DNA of 18,673 nucleotides from contig CAMWLX010000022.1 of assembly GCA_947175225.1 (NCBI GenBank), positions 1 through 18,673 on the forward strand, read 5' to 3'. How positions within the stretch are numbered: position 1 is the stretch's first letter; each line of letters opens with the position of its first letter. A model generated the notes under the pieces. That model was not told the DNA's origin. It ran no database searches and saw only the letters and a list, made by a program, of their open reading frames with translations. Positions 9,433 to 16,607 of the stretch are shown here, in pieces. Both the position numbers and the translations under genes were made by a program. The DNA comes from an uncultured Porphyromonadaceae bacterium. GTDB taxonomy: Bacteria; Bacteroidota; Bacteroidia; Bacteroidales; Muribaculaceae.

Positions 9433-9446
9433 ATTTCTTAATTTTG
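9414..9446 (+). promoter_or_regulatory. Candidate internal promoter for the GH32 gene
   Basis: TAATTTTG (9439-9446) is an exact TANNTTTG -7 box. TCTTG, ending at 9418, lies 20 bases upstream in the last codons of the binding-protein gene. The same TCTTG-N20-TAATTTTG layout occurs before the second HTCS gene. Transcription would start near 9453 and give a leader of about 75 bases containing most of the hairpin described next. This could let the hydrolase be made at a basal level independently of the susC promoter. Confidence 0.4.
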
Positions 9447-9485
9447 CGGGTGATGTGCTTTTCAGGATTTTTTGCACGTCACCCG
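9447..9485 (+). terminator. Hairpin between binding-protein and GH32 genes: attenuator or partial terminator
   Basis: A 12-bp stem pairs 9447-9458 with 9474-9485, with one G-U pair and a 15-base loop, followed by TATTTTAG, an imperfect U-tract. A smaller perfect stem, CGGCA (9501-9505) with TGCCG (9511-9515), follows 12 bases before the GH32 start codon. The first hairpin could partly terminate the operon transcript or protect the 3' end of the upstream mRNA. If the overlapping promoter is real, both could also shape the GH32 leader. Confidence 0.5.
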
Positions 9486-9527
9486 TATTTTAGCAACAAA
9501 CGGCACTCAATGCCGCCAAAGTGACAT

Positions 9528-11864
9528 ATGACTCTAATCAAACACATTTCATTTCTTTCAGCCCTGACATTTGCCTTTTCATCAAACGCTGATCTTGTGG
9601 CTCACTTCTCTATGGATGTAAAAGGGGGCATGATAGAAGAGACTGTCAGTGGAGAAAAATTCGCTGTAGAAGGGAATTTTTCGCCTGAAAACCTCCCGGG
9701 GGCCGTAGGAGAAGCACTCCGCTTCGACGGCTACACATCCCACGTCAAGGCATCCCTTGGCAACATACTCTCCAACAGCAAGACAATGACCGTATCGCTA
9801 TGGGTGGCCACACCTTCATATCCCATCATCCAGATTGACACCGACACAAAAGAAAAGACTCCTATAGCGACCTGTCTTGACAAGGACAGCAAATCCGGCT
9901 TCGGGTTCTACCTCGGATTCAATGGCAAATATTCTTTCGAGACTTACATCGGAGGATGGCCCCTTAGCGTAGAGGCAAGCGAGCCTCTTCCGACATATCA
10001 GTGGAACAACCTTGTAGCTGTAATAGACTGCGAAAACCGTACCACCACGCTCTACAACAACGGCGTGCAAGTCGGATCAGGCAAGGCATCCGGATCCATA
10101 AGTTACGGAGGTGGCAATTTCTATATGGGCCAGGGTACGGAATCAAGGATGTCCGGACCGTTCCAGCTCATGTCTTTCAACGGCTTGATCGACGATATCT
10201 CTGTCTGGAATGACGCAAAGTCTCAGGAGGAAATCGCCTCATGGAAAACGGAGAGCGAAGCCAACCTCGATATTCCTGCATCTCGCTTTGCCGACCAGCT
10301 GCTTCGCCCTCGCTTCCACGGAATGCCGGCAGCCGGATGGACCAACGAATGTCACGGCATGACCTTCTCCGACGGACGCTACCACCTTTTCTTCCAGAAG
10401 AATGCCGACGGTCCCTATATGGCACGTCTGCACTGGGGACACATCTCAAGTGAGAACCTCTACGACTGGCGCGAGGAGAAGATAGCCATCGCTCCGGGCG
10501 ACTGGTATGACATAAAAGGATGCTGGAGCGGCTGCGTATTCACCGACGATGAGATCACTGGAGGAAAGCCAAACATACTTTACACGGCGGTAGACTATGC
10601 CAAGGCCATGATAGCCCGGGCCGCCCCAGAAACCGAGACCCTCGACAACTGGATTAAAAGCGAAGCAAATCCAATCATCAACGGTCGTCCCGCAGGTCTT
10701 TCCGATGATTTCCGCGATCCCTATTTCTTCCGCAGTGGCGACAATGCATATATCATCGTAGGATCGTCAAAAGATGGACTCGGCACCACCACCTTACATC
10801 GCTACGAACCTTCCACGAAGACCTGGAGCAACAGTGGAGATCAGTTCTTTACAGGAACAAACAAGGCAACCGACGGAACTTTCTGGGAGATGCCAAACAT
10901 CACCCCGATGCCTGACGGACGCTGGCTTTTCACCGCCACTCCGCTCGGCACATCGCAGGGTGTACGCACACTCTACTGGACCGGCAGCATAGCTGCTGAC
11001 GGAAAGTTTGTTCCTGATGCCAATTCTTCAGAACCTCGCCTCGTGGAGATGAACTCTCGTGAAGGATTCGGACTCCTGTCTCCTACCATCTATAACCATG
11101 ATGGAAAGACGATAGTGCTTGGTATAGTGCCCGACAAACTTCCTTCAATGGAAAACTGGCGCCTCGGTTGGGCACATTGCTACTCCCTCCCTCGCGAATG
11201 GAGTCTTGCGGAAGACGGAAGCTTGATCCAAAAACCGTTTGAAGGTCTCAAAGGTCTGCGTGGCGAAACTGTGTATACACAGGAATCGTTTGAGCTCTCC
11301 GGTACAATCGACCTTTCCCCCGTATCGGGTCGTTCGGTGGAGATATGCGGAACGTTTGAGGTAGGCGCGTCACCATTCGGGTTCAATGTCTTCAAGTCTT
11401 CTAAAGGAGAGGGCAAGATCTACTATAATCCTGCCTCAGGAGAGATCATAGCTGACTTCAGCGGCATGGAACGTCTCAAGAATGACAATGGAGTCTACGA
11501 CGGCATCTACCGCTGTCCGCTACCCGTAAAACCTGCCAACGGAGAGACATTGAAGATCAACGTCTTCATCGACCACTCCATCCTCGACATCTTCATCAAC
11601 GACCGCTGGGCCACTTCCATCCGCGTGTTCCCGACAGAAGCTGATGCTAATGGAATCGAGGCCTATTCCGACTCCACCGTGCATGTCAACGAACTCAAGG
11701 CCTGGATCCTCGACGCTACAAACGGCAATGCCGTGGAATCCGTATGGAGCGATCCGACAGGCAACCCCGACATCTACAACCTCCAGGGGATGCGCCTGCC
11801 CTCGACAGAAGGAACCTCCGGCATCCACATCTCCAACGGCAAGAAATTCCTCACCCGTAAATAA
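9528..11864 (+). CDS. LamG + GH32 family glycoside hydrolase (fructanase-like) with Glu at the nucleophile site
   Basis: Predicted beta-fructan hydrolase. A weak type I signal peptide (1-21, cleavage near SNA-D, no lipobox) suggests periplasmic or other non-lipidated export. A LamG/concanavalin-like sandwich follows (about 22-240). The GH32 five-bladed propeller (about 258-560) has FRDP (395-398, transition-state Asp397) and WEMP (453-456, acid/base Glu454). The GH32 C-terminal beta-sandwich (about 585-725) has IDHSILDIFIN. The usual NDPNG nucleophile motif reads NECHG (273-277), so Asp is replaced by Glu274 (codon GAA, 10347-10349). I recall GH32 relatives with NEPH at this place, so this may be a subfamily trait. 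The protein ends in a tail (748-778) with IYNLQGMRL and GIHISNGKKFL. It closes the PUL operon before a strong hairpin. Whether it acts on levan, inulin or short oligosaccharides, and endo or exo, cannot be told. Confidence 0.88.
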   Translation: MTLIKHISFLSALTFAFSSNADLVAHFSMDVKGGMIEETVSGEKFAVEGNFSPENLPGAVGEALRFDGYTSHVKASLGNILSNSKTMTVSLWVATPSYPIIQIDTDTKEKTPIATCLDKDSKSGFGFYLGFNGKYSFETYIGGWPLSVEASEPLPTYQWNNLVAVIDCENRTTTLYNNGVQVGSGKASGSISYGGGNFYMGQGTESRMSGPFQLMSFNGLIDDISVWNDAKSQEEIASWKTESEANLDIPASRFADQLLRPRFHGMPAAGWTNECHGMTFSDGRYHLFFQKNADGPYMARLHWGHISSENLYDWREEKIAIAPGDWYDIKGCWSGCVFTDDEITGGKPNILYTAVDYAKAMIARAAPETETLDNWIKSEANPIINGRPAGLSDDFRDPYFFRSGDNAYIIVGSSKDGLGTTTLHRYEPSTKTWSNSGDQFFTGTNKATDGTFWEMPNITPMPDGRWLFTATPLGTSQGVRTLYWTGSIAADGKFVPDANSSEPRLVEMNSREGFGLLSPTIYNHDGKTIVLGIVPDKLPSMENWRLGWAHCYSLPREWSLAEDGSLIQKPFEGLKGLRGETVYTQESFELSGTIDLSPVSGRSVEICGTFEVGASPFGFNVFKSSKGEGKIYYNPASGEIIADFSGMERLKNDNGVYDGIYRCPLPVKPANGETLKINVFIDHSILDIFINDRWATSIRVFPTEADANGIEAYSDSTVHVNELKAWILDATNGNAVESVWSDPTGNPDIYNLQGMRLPSTEGTSGIHISNGKKFLTRK

Positions 11865-11869
11865 AAACC

Positions 11870-11925
11870 CATTAATAAAGCGGGCTATAATTGGATAAAA
11901 TCAATTATAGCCCGCTTTATTAATG
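11870..11925. terminator. 24-bp perfect hairpin, probable bidirectional terminator
   Basis: Bases 11870-11893 and 11902-11925 are exact reverse complements of each other, with an 8-base loop (11894-11901) and a central AAGCGGGCTATAATTG core. The hairpin lies between the convergent GH32 and AAA-like genes, 5 bases after the GH32 stop codon and 10 before the other stop. On the minus strand the stem is followed by GGGTTTTTATTT, a good U-tract; on the plus strand the tail is weaker (TTCTTACTTACT). The stem is longer than most intrinsic terminators. Confidence 0.8.
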
Positions 11926-11935
11926 TTCTTACTTA

Positions 11936-13492
11936 CTACAGTTCCTCGATTTTGTACTTCAGACCCCGATTGTCCTTTGCCTCGTCGAAATTAGCTCCTA
12001 TGAGGAAGACCTTCCTTCTCTCCATCGCATACCGTCCGGCATAGTCACGGTCGTGAATCTGATCCATGGCTTCCTCCACGCTCTTGTTATACTTGAATTC
12101 AAATACATAGACGAAGCGTCCGGCTATCACCTCGATATCGCTCCGCCCCTTGTAGCCGTGGCGCTCCGCAATGGCATGAGAACCGCTAAGCACAGCCAGC
12201 AGGTAGGTGATGGCACGGTAGGATGATTCTTTATGGTCTTCTCCGGGGAGATCCTTCAGCAGCGAGGCGAGCCTGTCCATGAAATCGCGTGGACGACCGC
12301 CGAAAAGATCCTGCTTGAAGTGTGCGTACCTAAACGGACTGTCAGGAAGCTGCGAGTCCGGTAAGTAGACACGCATTAGGTCTTCATAGAATCCTATCTC
12401 TACCTCACGGTTGGGAAAACGCAAGGCATAAAGCTGCATTTCCTTGTCGTAGAAGTCGATGGTCAGATAGCCTGTCTGGAACATCAGTGGGAATGGATTG
12501 CTGTCATCCATTCCAACAGCAGTCAGTTCCTTCTTCGTACACATCTGGGCGTTAAGATCCGGAGGAAATATTCCCTGCGCCTTGACGCGGCGTGCAAGAA
12601 AGATCGGAGTACCGGATTCAAACCAATACGGATCGATTTCTTTCTTCTTCAATGCCTTCAATACACTGAAGGGGTTATACAGTCGACTCCCCTTCAAAGC
12701 GAACAGGTATCCGTCATAGTAGTCTCGCAGGGCACGGAGAGTCCCATCGAAATCCTCTTCCCGCTCCTTTGCCAGACTCTCTATGCCGGGTCGGAAGTTG
12801 TTGAGCAGTTCATCTTCCGACCATCCGCAGATGTCAGCAAAGTCATTCTCCATTGAAATATCATCAAGGTTGTTAAGATCACTGAAGATGCTTACCTTGC
12901 TGAATCGGCTCACTCCCGTGATGAAGCCGAAGCGGATATATTCGTCCATACTCTTCAGGTTGCCGAAGAAGCTTTTAAGTATCCGCTGGTTCTTCTCAAA
13001 CAATTCCTTGTTTTCCTCGATGTCGAGCAACGGCTTGTCGTATTCGTCTATGAGAATCACCACCTTGCGTCCGCTTCCATCCACCACTTTTCTTATAAGT
13101 TGGGAAAACCTCCCGGCTAAAGAGTCGGCTACACATGTAATACCGTATATCTCCTCATATTCTCCGAGAAGGCGATTGAGGATTTTACTTAGTCCCTCTT
13201 CATCGGAATAGTTCTCAGCATTAAAGTCGAAACGGAGCACCGGCGACGGAGTCCAGTCAAGGTCCATGACATCTGCCGCCAATCCCTTGAAAAGATCACG
13301 CCTGCCTTCGAAATATGCCTTTAGGGTAGAGAGCAGCAGACTCTTCCCAAACCGACGAGGTCGGCTCAGGAAAATTAATTTGCTCTGTCTCAGCAGAGGC
13401 TTTATATAGTAAGTCTTATCTACATACGTATATCCTTCCTCGATTATATTCGAAAAGGTCTGCATTCCCACTGGATATCTCTGTTCTTCCAT
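11936..13492 (-). CDS. AAA-ATPase-like / PD-(D/E)XK nuclease-superfamily protein of unknown function
   Basis: Intact member of the AAA-ATPase_like plus DUF1703-type (PDDEXK_9) family, present in many copies in Bacteroidales genomes and without an established function. The start at 13492 gives MEEQRYPVG, the usual N-terminus, and about 518 residues. An in-frame ATG 24 codons upstream would extend through the promoter and is rejected. The family leader TFSNIIEEGYTYVDKT is followed by a degenerate Walker A, RPRRFGKS (about 44-51, Arg in place of the first Gly), which is typical for the family. Walker B is VILIDEYDKPL (about 145-155). The C-terminal nuclease-like core has SDIEV followed by FEFKY (about 452-468), retaining the Asp and Glu-x-Lys. 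Base composition is close to that of the PUL genes. It sits between the PUL hydrolase and the second HTCS, on the opposite strand, and may be a later insertion. Confidence 0.88.
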   Translation of the reverse strand: MEEQRYPVGMQTFSNIIEEGYTYVDKTYYIKPLLRQSKLIFLSRPRRFGKSLLLSTLKAYFEGRRDLFKGLAADVMDLDWTPSPVLRFDFNAENYSDEEGLSKILNRLLGEYEEIYGITCVADSLAGRFSQLIRKVVDGSGRKVVILIDEYDKPLLDIEENKELFEKNQRILKSFFGNLKSMDEYIRFGFITGVSRFSKVSIFSDLNNLDDISMENDFADICGWSEDELLNNFRPGIESLAKEREEDFDGTLRALRDYYDGYLFALKGSRLYNPFSVLKALKKKEIDPYWFESGTPIFLARRVKAQGIFPPDLNAQMCTKKELTAVGMDDSNPFPLMFQTGYLTIDFYDKEMQLYALRFPNREVEIGFYEDLMRVYLPDSQLPDSPFRYAHFKQDLFGGRPRDFMDRLASLLKDLPGEDHKESSYRAITYLLAVLSGSHAIAERHGYKGRSDIEVIAGRFVYVFEFKYNKSVEEAMDQIHDRDYAGRYAMERRKVFLIGANFDEAKDNRGLKYKIEEL

Positions 13493-13509
13493 AATCTCCA
13501 AATTTCTCG

Positions 13510-13541
13510 CAAATATAGCGATTTTTTCCCATCCCTCCAAG
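13510..13541 (-). promoter_or_regulatory. Candidate promoter of the AAA-like gene
   Basis: Read on the minus strand, TATATTTG (13510-13517) matches TANNTTTG. CTTG (13538-13541, within TCTTG) lies 20 bases upstream. Transcription would start near 13503, only about 10 bases before the ATG at 13492. This supports the downstream start codon over the longer frame. Confidence 0.45.
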
Positions 13542-13740
13542 AGTGCTCGCCACAACCATGACACAAAACTTACTAATTCATTGAAATCTTACGATTTTGC
13601 GTGGTTTTTTCCCGCGTCCTTCCCCCAGTTCAATTTACTTTAAGAAGGTGCAACAGATCCCTGGGGACTCTGCGTGATCTTCAGGCGAATATTTACAACT
13701 CAATTGACGAAGAACCATTTTTATATAACAAAATATGTTT
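13542..13740. other. Intergenic stretch without recognised features
   Basis: The gap between the divergent AAA-like and second HTCS genes is 330 bases (13493-13822). Apart from the two promoters and the palindrome listed separately, this part shows no open frame with family character, no RNA gene and no clear repeat. It includes CTGCGTGAT at 13670, a nonamer also present at 2928 before susC, which is within chance expectation. Confidence 0.5.
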
Positions 13741-13793
13741 TTGTCTTGCACATGAGACAAAAATTACCTAATTTTGTCTCATAGACAAGACAA
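13741..13793. promoter_or_regulatory. 53-bp nested palindrome over the second HTCS promoter, candidate operator
   Basis: Two pairs of perfect arms are centred on 13767. The outer pair is TTGTCTTG (13741-13748) with CAAGACAA (13786-13793). The inner pair is ATGAGACAAAA (13752-13762) with TTTTGTCTCAT (13772-13782). The only mismatched positions are 3 bases between inner and outer arms, and a 9-base centre separates the inner arms. The -7 box and the putative start site lie inside the palindrome, so a dimeric protein bound here would occlude or contact RNA polymerase. Autoregulation by the HTCS is one inference; a 5'-end RNA structure is less likely because the start site is predicted near 13783. 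Confidence 0.6.
13744..13776 (+). promoter_or_regulatory. Candidate promoter of the second HTCS gene
   Basis: TAATTTTG (13769-13776) is an exact TANNTTTG -7 box, and TCTTG (13744-13748) is a near -33 match with 20 bases between them. Transcription would start near 13783, giving a 40-base leader before the ATG at 13823. The whole element lies within the nested palindrome. Confidence 0.5.
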
Positions 13794-13822
13794 GCCATGT
13801 TACCCCCATACTAACCATTCAT

Positions 13823-16585
13823 ATGCAACCATACATCAATAAAAAACTTTTCTTTATAAAGATTTTCTTTCCCCTTATAACAATGTTGTCGTTGCTCGTA
13901 TGCTGCGGCAAAGATGAAGAAGTAAAATACAGGATAGGTGTTGCCCAATGCAGCGGCGACTATTGGCGAGAGAAGACAAATCTCGACCTGCGTGCCGAAC
14001 TTCTCAATCATCCTGATGTGCAGCTCGACATCCGCAATGCCGACAACGATTCCCGACGTCAGCAGGAAGACGTACGCTATTTCATCGACAACGGCTACGA
14101 CCTCATAATCCTTGCTCCTAACGAATCAGAACCACTCGTCAGTGTTGTGCGAGAAGCGAAAGTAAAAGGCATACCGGTTGTGACATTCGACCGCCGCATA
14201 GATAGCGATGACTTCACGGCACACATGGAGGTCGACAACTATGCGCTCGGAAAGGGAGTCGCCGGATATGCTGCAGCTACCCTTGGCAACCGACCCCTGA
14301 AGATATTGGAGATACGAGGTCCGGAATCCGCTTCCCCTGCACAGTTACGCCACGAAGGATTCATCGATGGAGTAAAGGAACACACAGACATGGAGGTGGT
14401 TGCCAGCGAGTTCGGTCAGTGGGATGATAACAGGTCCGAAATCCTGACCGATTCGCTGATAAAGATTCATCCGGAGATAAACATGATCTATGCCCATACC
14501 GACCACATGGCGCTCGGAGCCTCAAGAGCCCTTAGGAAGAATGGGCGCGACGACGTGGCGGTAATCGGCATCGACGGCTTTCCACAGCAAGGAATAAAAG
14601 GCGTTTCAGAGGGAAACCTTAAGGCGACATTCCTTTATCCTACCGAAGGTCAACGTCTGCTCAACATTGCCCTCTCCATCCTGAAAGAAGAACCTTACGA
14701 AAGGATCACACGCGTGGCTCCCCTTTCTCCCATCGACTCATCCAACGCCGACATACTCCTTGCCCAGGAAACCCTGCTCGACCAGACAAGCTCCAAAATC
14801 TCTCTGCTCAACGACAAGTTAGACCGGCAGCTGGAGCGATACAACACCCAGAAACTGTTGCTCTGGGCTTCCATGTCCATAGCATTGCTGCTTTGTGTAC
14901 TTGTGTTCCTGCTTATGAAAGGTATGCAGGCACACCGTCGTCATCAGAAGGAACTCGAGGACAAGAACAGCCAGCTCCAGGAAGAAAAGGAGAAGCAGGA
15001 GACTCTGTATGAGCAGCTGCAGGAGGTCACCCGCTCCAAACTGATGTTCTTCACTAACGTATCACACGACCTCCGTACTCCCCTGACCCTCATTGCAGGC
15101 CCTGTAGACCAGGTGGCTGATGATCCAAGTCTAAGTCCCAAGAGCCACTCACTTATGCAGATTGCCAAGAAGAATGTTGTGATACTGCGCCGACTTATCG
15201 ACCAAATACTTGACTTCCGCAAATACGAAAACGGAAAGACAGAACTGAAGCTTTCGGAAGTGTCATTTCCCGCGTTGCTGAAAGATTGGACAGAATCCTT
15301 CGCAGAAGCGGCACGCAGGCGCGACATACGCCTGACTGCCGACATAAAGGTAAAGGACATTCCTACAGTTGCCGTAGATGTCGAGAAAATGGAGCGTGTA
15401 TTCTTCAACCTTATGAGCAATGCCTTCAAGCATACCCCTGACAATGGAAAGATTACAGTATCGTTCGGCCAAACCGACTCTGAGATTTCTTACTCTGTGA
15501 AAGATACCGGTTGCGGAATAAATACGTCGGAGATAGAGCGGATCTTCGACCGCTTCTATCAGGCAGAAGGGGCAAATCCGAAAGGGTCCGGCATTGGGCT
15601 TGCCCTTACAAAAGCGTTCGTTGAGCTACACGGCGGCTCGATCACCGTGAAGAGTGATAAAGGAAAAGGAAGCGAGTTCATAGTAAGCTTCCCAATCCGT
15701 CATACAAATGAAAGCCGAGATGTCGAATCTCACATATCCGCCACAGACATAGAGACTGAACTCGCGCCAATCGAAGCGGATACCTCAGACTTCAAAGACG
15801 AAAAACCGACTCTTCTCGTCATCGACGACAACCGCGATATCCGCGACCTCATCACCGGGCAGTTAGGAGAGGATTACAACGTGCTGACAGCTGCCGACGG
15901 CCTGCAGGGTGTCCGTATGGCGGCAAAATATGTCCCCGACATAATCCTCTGCGATGTGATGATGCCCGTGATGGACGGTTTCCAGTGCGTAAAGGAACTG
16001 AAGGAAGAGGTTTCTACCTCCCACATTCCGGTGCTTATGCTCACCGCCTGCTCGCTCGACGAGCAGCGCGCCGAAGGCTACCGTCAGGGAGCTGATGCCT
16101 ATCTCCCCAAGCCATTCAACCTCGACGTATTGACGGCTCGTTGCCGCAACCTACTCCAGAACCGTCAACGCATCCGCGAGCTTTACGCAACTCCCTCCAA
16201 AACCCAACAACCTGATAACTCGAAAATCCAAAAATCCGAAACCCCGAAAACCCCTCACCGTCCCAACGACGTGGAAAGCGAATTCTACTCCCGTTTTGTA
16301 GATCTCGTACAGGAGCGGCTCGCTGATCCCGATCTTCAGATATCGGAAATAGCCTCAGCAATGAATCTCGGACAGTCTCAGTTCACGCGCAAGATTAAGG
16401 CATTGACCAACTATACCCCGGTTGAACTTATCCGCCGAATGCGTCTTCAGAAGGCAAAGACACTGCTCCACAGCTCGGAGAAGACCGTCAGCGAGATTGC
16501 TTTCGAGGTTGGCTTCACATCCCTCGCCTATTTCTCGAAATGCTACAAAGAAGAATTCGGCATCTCCCCCACCGACTCCCGTTAG
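13823..16585 (+). CDS. Second hybrid two-component system regulator (HTCS), paralogue of the first
   Basis: Same architecture as the regulator at the left of the PUL. N-terminal hydrophobic segment ending in VCCG (Cys27/28); type I periplasmic-binding-protein sensor (about 36-318); membrane helix (about 346-366); coiled coil (371-404); HisKA with His415 in VSHDLRTP; HATPase with Asn533, DTGCGI and GSGIGL; receiver with Asp668/669, phospho-acceptor Asp711, Thr741 and Lys763; Lys/Pro/Thr-rich linker (about 791-812); AraC-type helix-turn-helix (about 822-920). All catalytic residues are intact. The sensor differs from the first HTCS at conserved pocket motifs: HTDHMA in place of HNDRMA, and MEVDNYALG in place of IGADDEGLG. 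The DNA-recognition helices are similar (QFTRKIKA/QFYRKIKA). It may sense a different sugar yet act on overlapping targets, including its own palindromic promoter. It ends 22 bases from the convergent methyltransferase gene, with no obvious terminator. Confidence 0.93.
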   Translation: MQPYINKKLFFIKIFFPLITMLSLLVCCGKDEEVKYRIGVAQCSGDYWREKTNLDLRAELLNHPDVQLDIRNADNDSRRQQEDVRYFIDNGYDLIILAPNESEPLVSVVREAKVKGIPVVTFDRRIDSDDFTAHMEVDNYALGKGVAGYAAATLGNRPLKILEIRGPESASPAQLRHEGFIDGVKEHTDMEVVASEFGQWDDNRSEILTDSLIKIHPEINMIYAHTDHMALGASRALRKNGRDDVAVIGIDGFPQQGIKGVSEGNLKATFLYPTEGQRLLNIALSILKEEPYERITRVAPLSPIDSSNADILLAQETLLDQTSSKISLLNDKLDRQLERYNTQKLLLWASMSIALLLCVLVFLLMKGMQAHRRHQKELEDKNSQLQEEKEKQETLYEQLQEVTRSKLMFFTNVSHDLRTPLTLIAGPVDQVADDPSLSPKSHSLMQIAKKNVVILRRLIDQILDFRKYENGKTELKLSEVSFPALLKDWTESFAEAARRRDIRLTADIKVKDIPTVAVDVEKMERVFFNLMSNAFKHTPDNGKITVSFGQTDSEISYSVKDTGCGINTSEIERIFDRFYQAEGANPKGSGIGLALTKAFVELHGGSITVKSDKGKGSEFIVSFPIRHTNESRDVESHISATDIETELAPIEADTSDFKDEKPTLLVIDDNRDIRDLITGQLGEDYNVLTAADGLQGVRMAAKYVPDIILCDVMMPVMDGFQCVKELKEEVSTSHIPVLMLTACSLDEQRAEGYRQGADAYLPKPFNLDVLTARCRNLLQNRQRIRELYATPSKTQQPDNSKIQKSETPKTPHRPNDVESEFYSRFVDLVQERLADPDLQISEIASAMNLGQSQFTRKIKALTNYTPVELIRRMRLQKAKTLLHSSEKTVSEIAFEVGFTSLAYFSKCYKEEFGISPTDSR

Positions 16586-16607
16586 GAAGCTATTTCCCTT
16601 TTAATCA

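Noticed and set aside
8173..9477. 434-codon open frame on the minus strand opposite the surface glycan-binding protein gene
   Set aside because: No recognisable domain, Cys- and Val-rich composition typical of an antisense shadow, and the plus-strand frame is a clear lipoprotein with signal peptide.
13493..13564. Longer N-terminus for the AAA-like protein starting at 13564
   Set aside because: The extra 24 residues do not fit the family and would be encoded across the candidate promoter at 13510-13541.
2928..13678. Nonamer CTGCGTGAT shared by the susC (2928-2936) and second HTCS (13670-13678) upstream regions
   Set aside because: One shared nonamer between two gaps of this length is close to chance expectation and flanking bases do not align.
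13752..13784. Ten-codon leader peptide (MRQKLPNFVS) within the palindrome before the second HTCS gene
   Set aside because: The predicted transcription start lies near 13783, so it would not be transcribed; the frame is a by-product of the palindrome.
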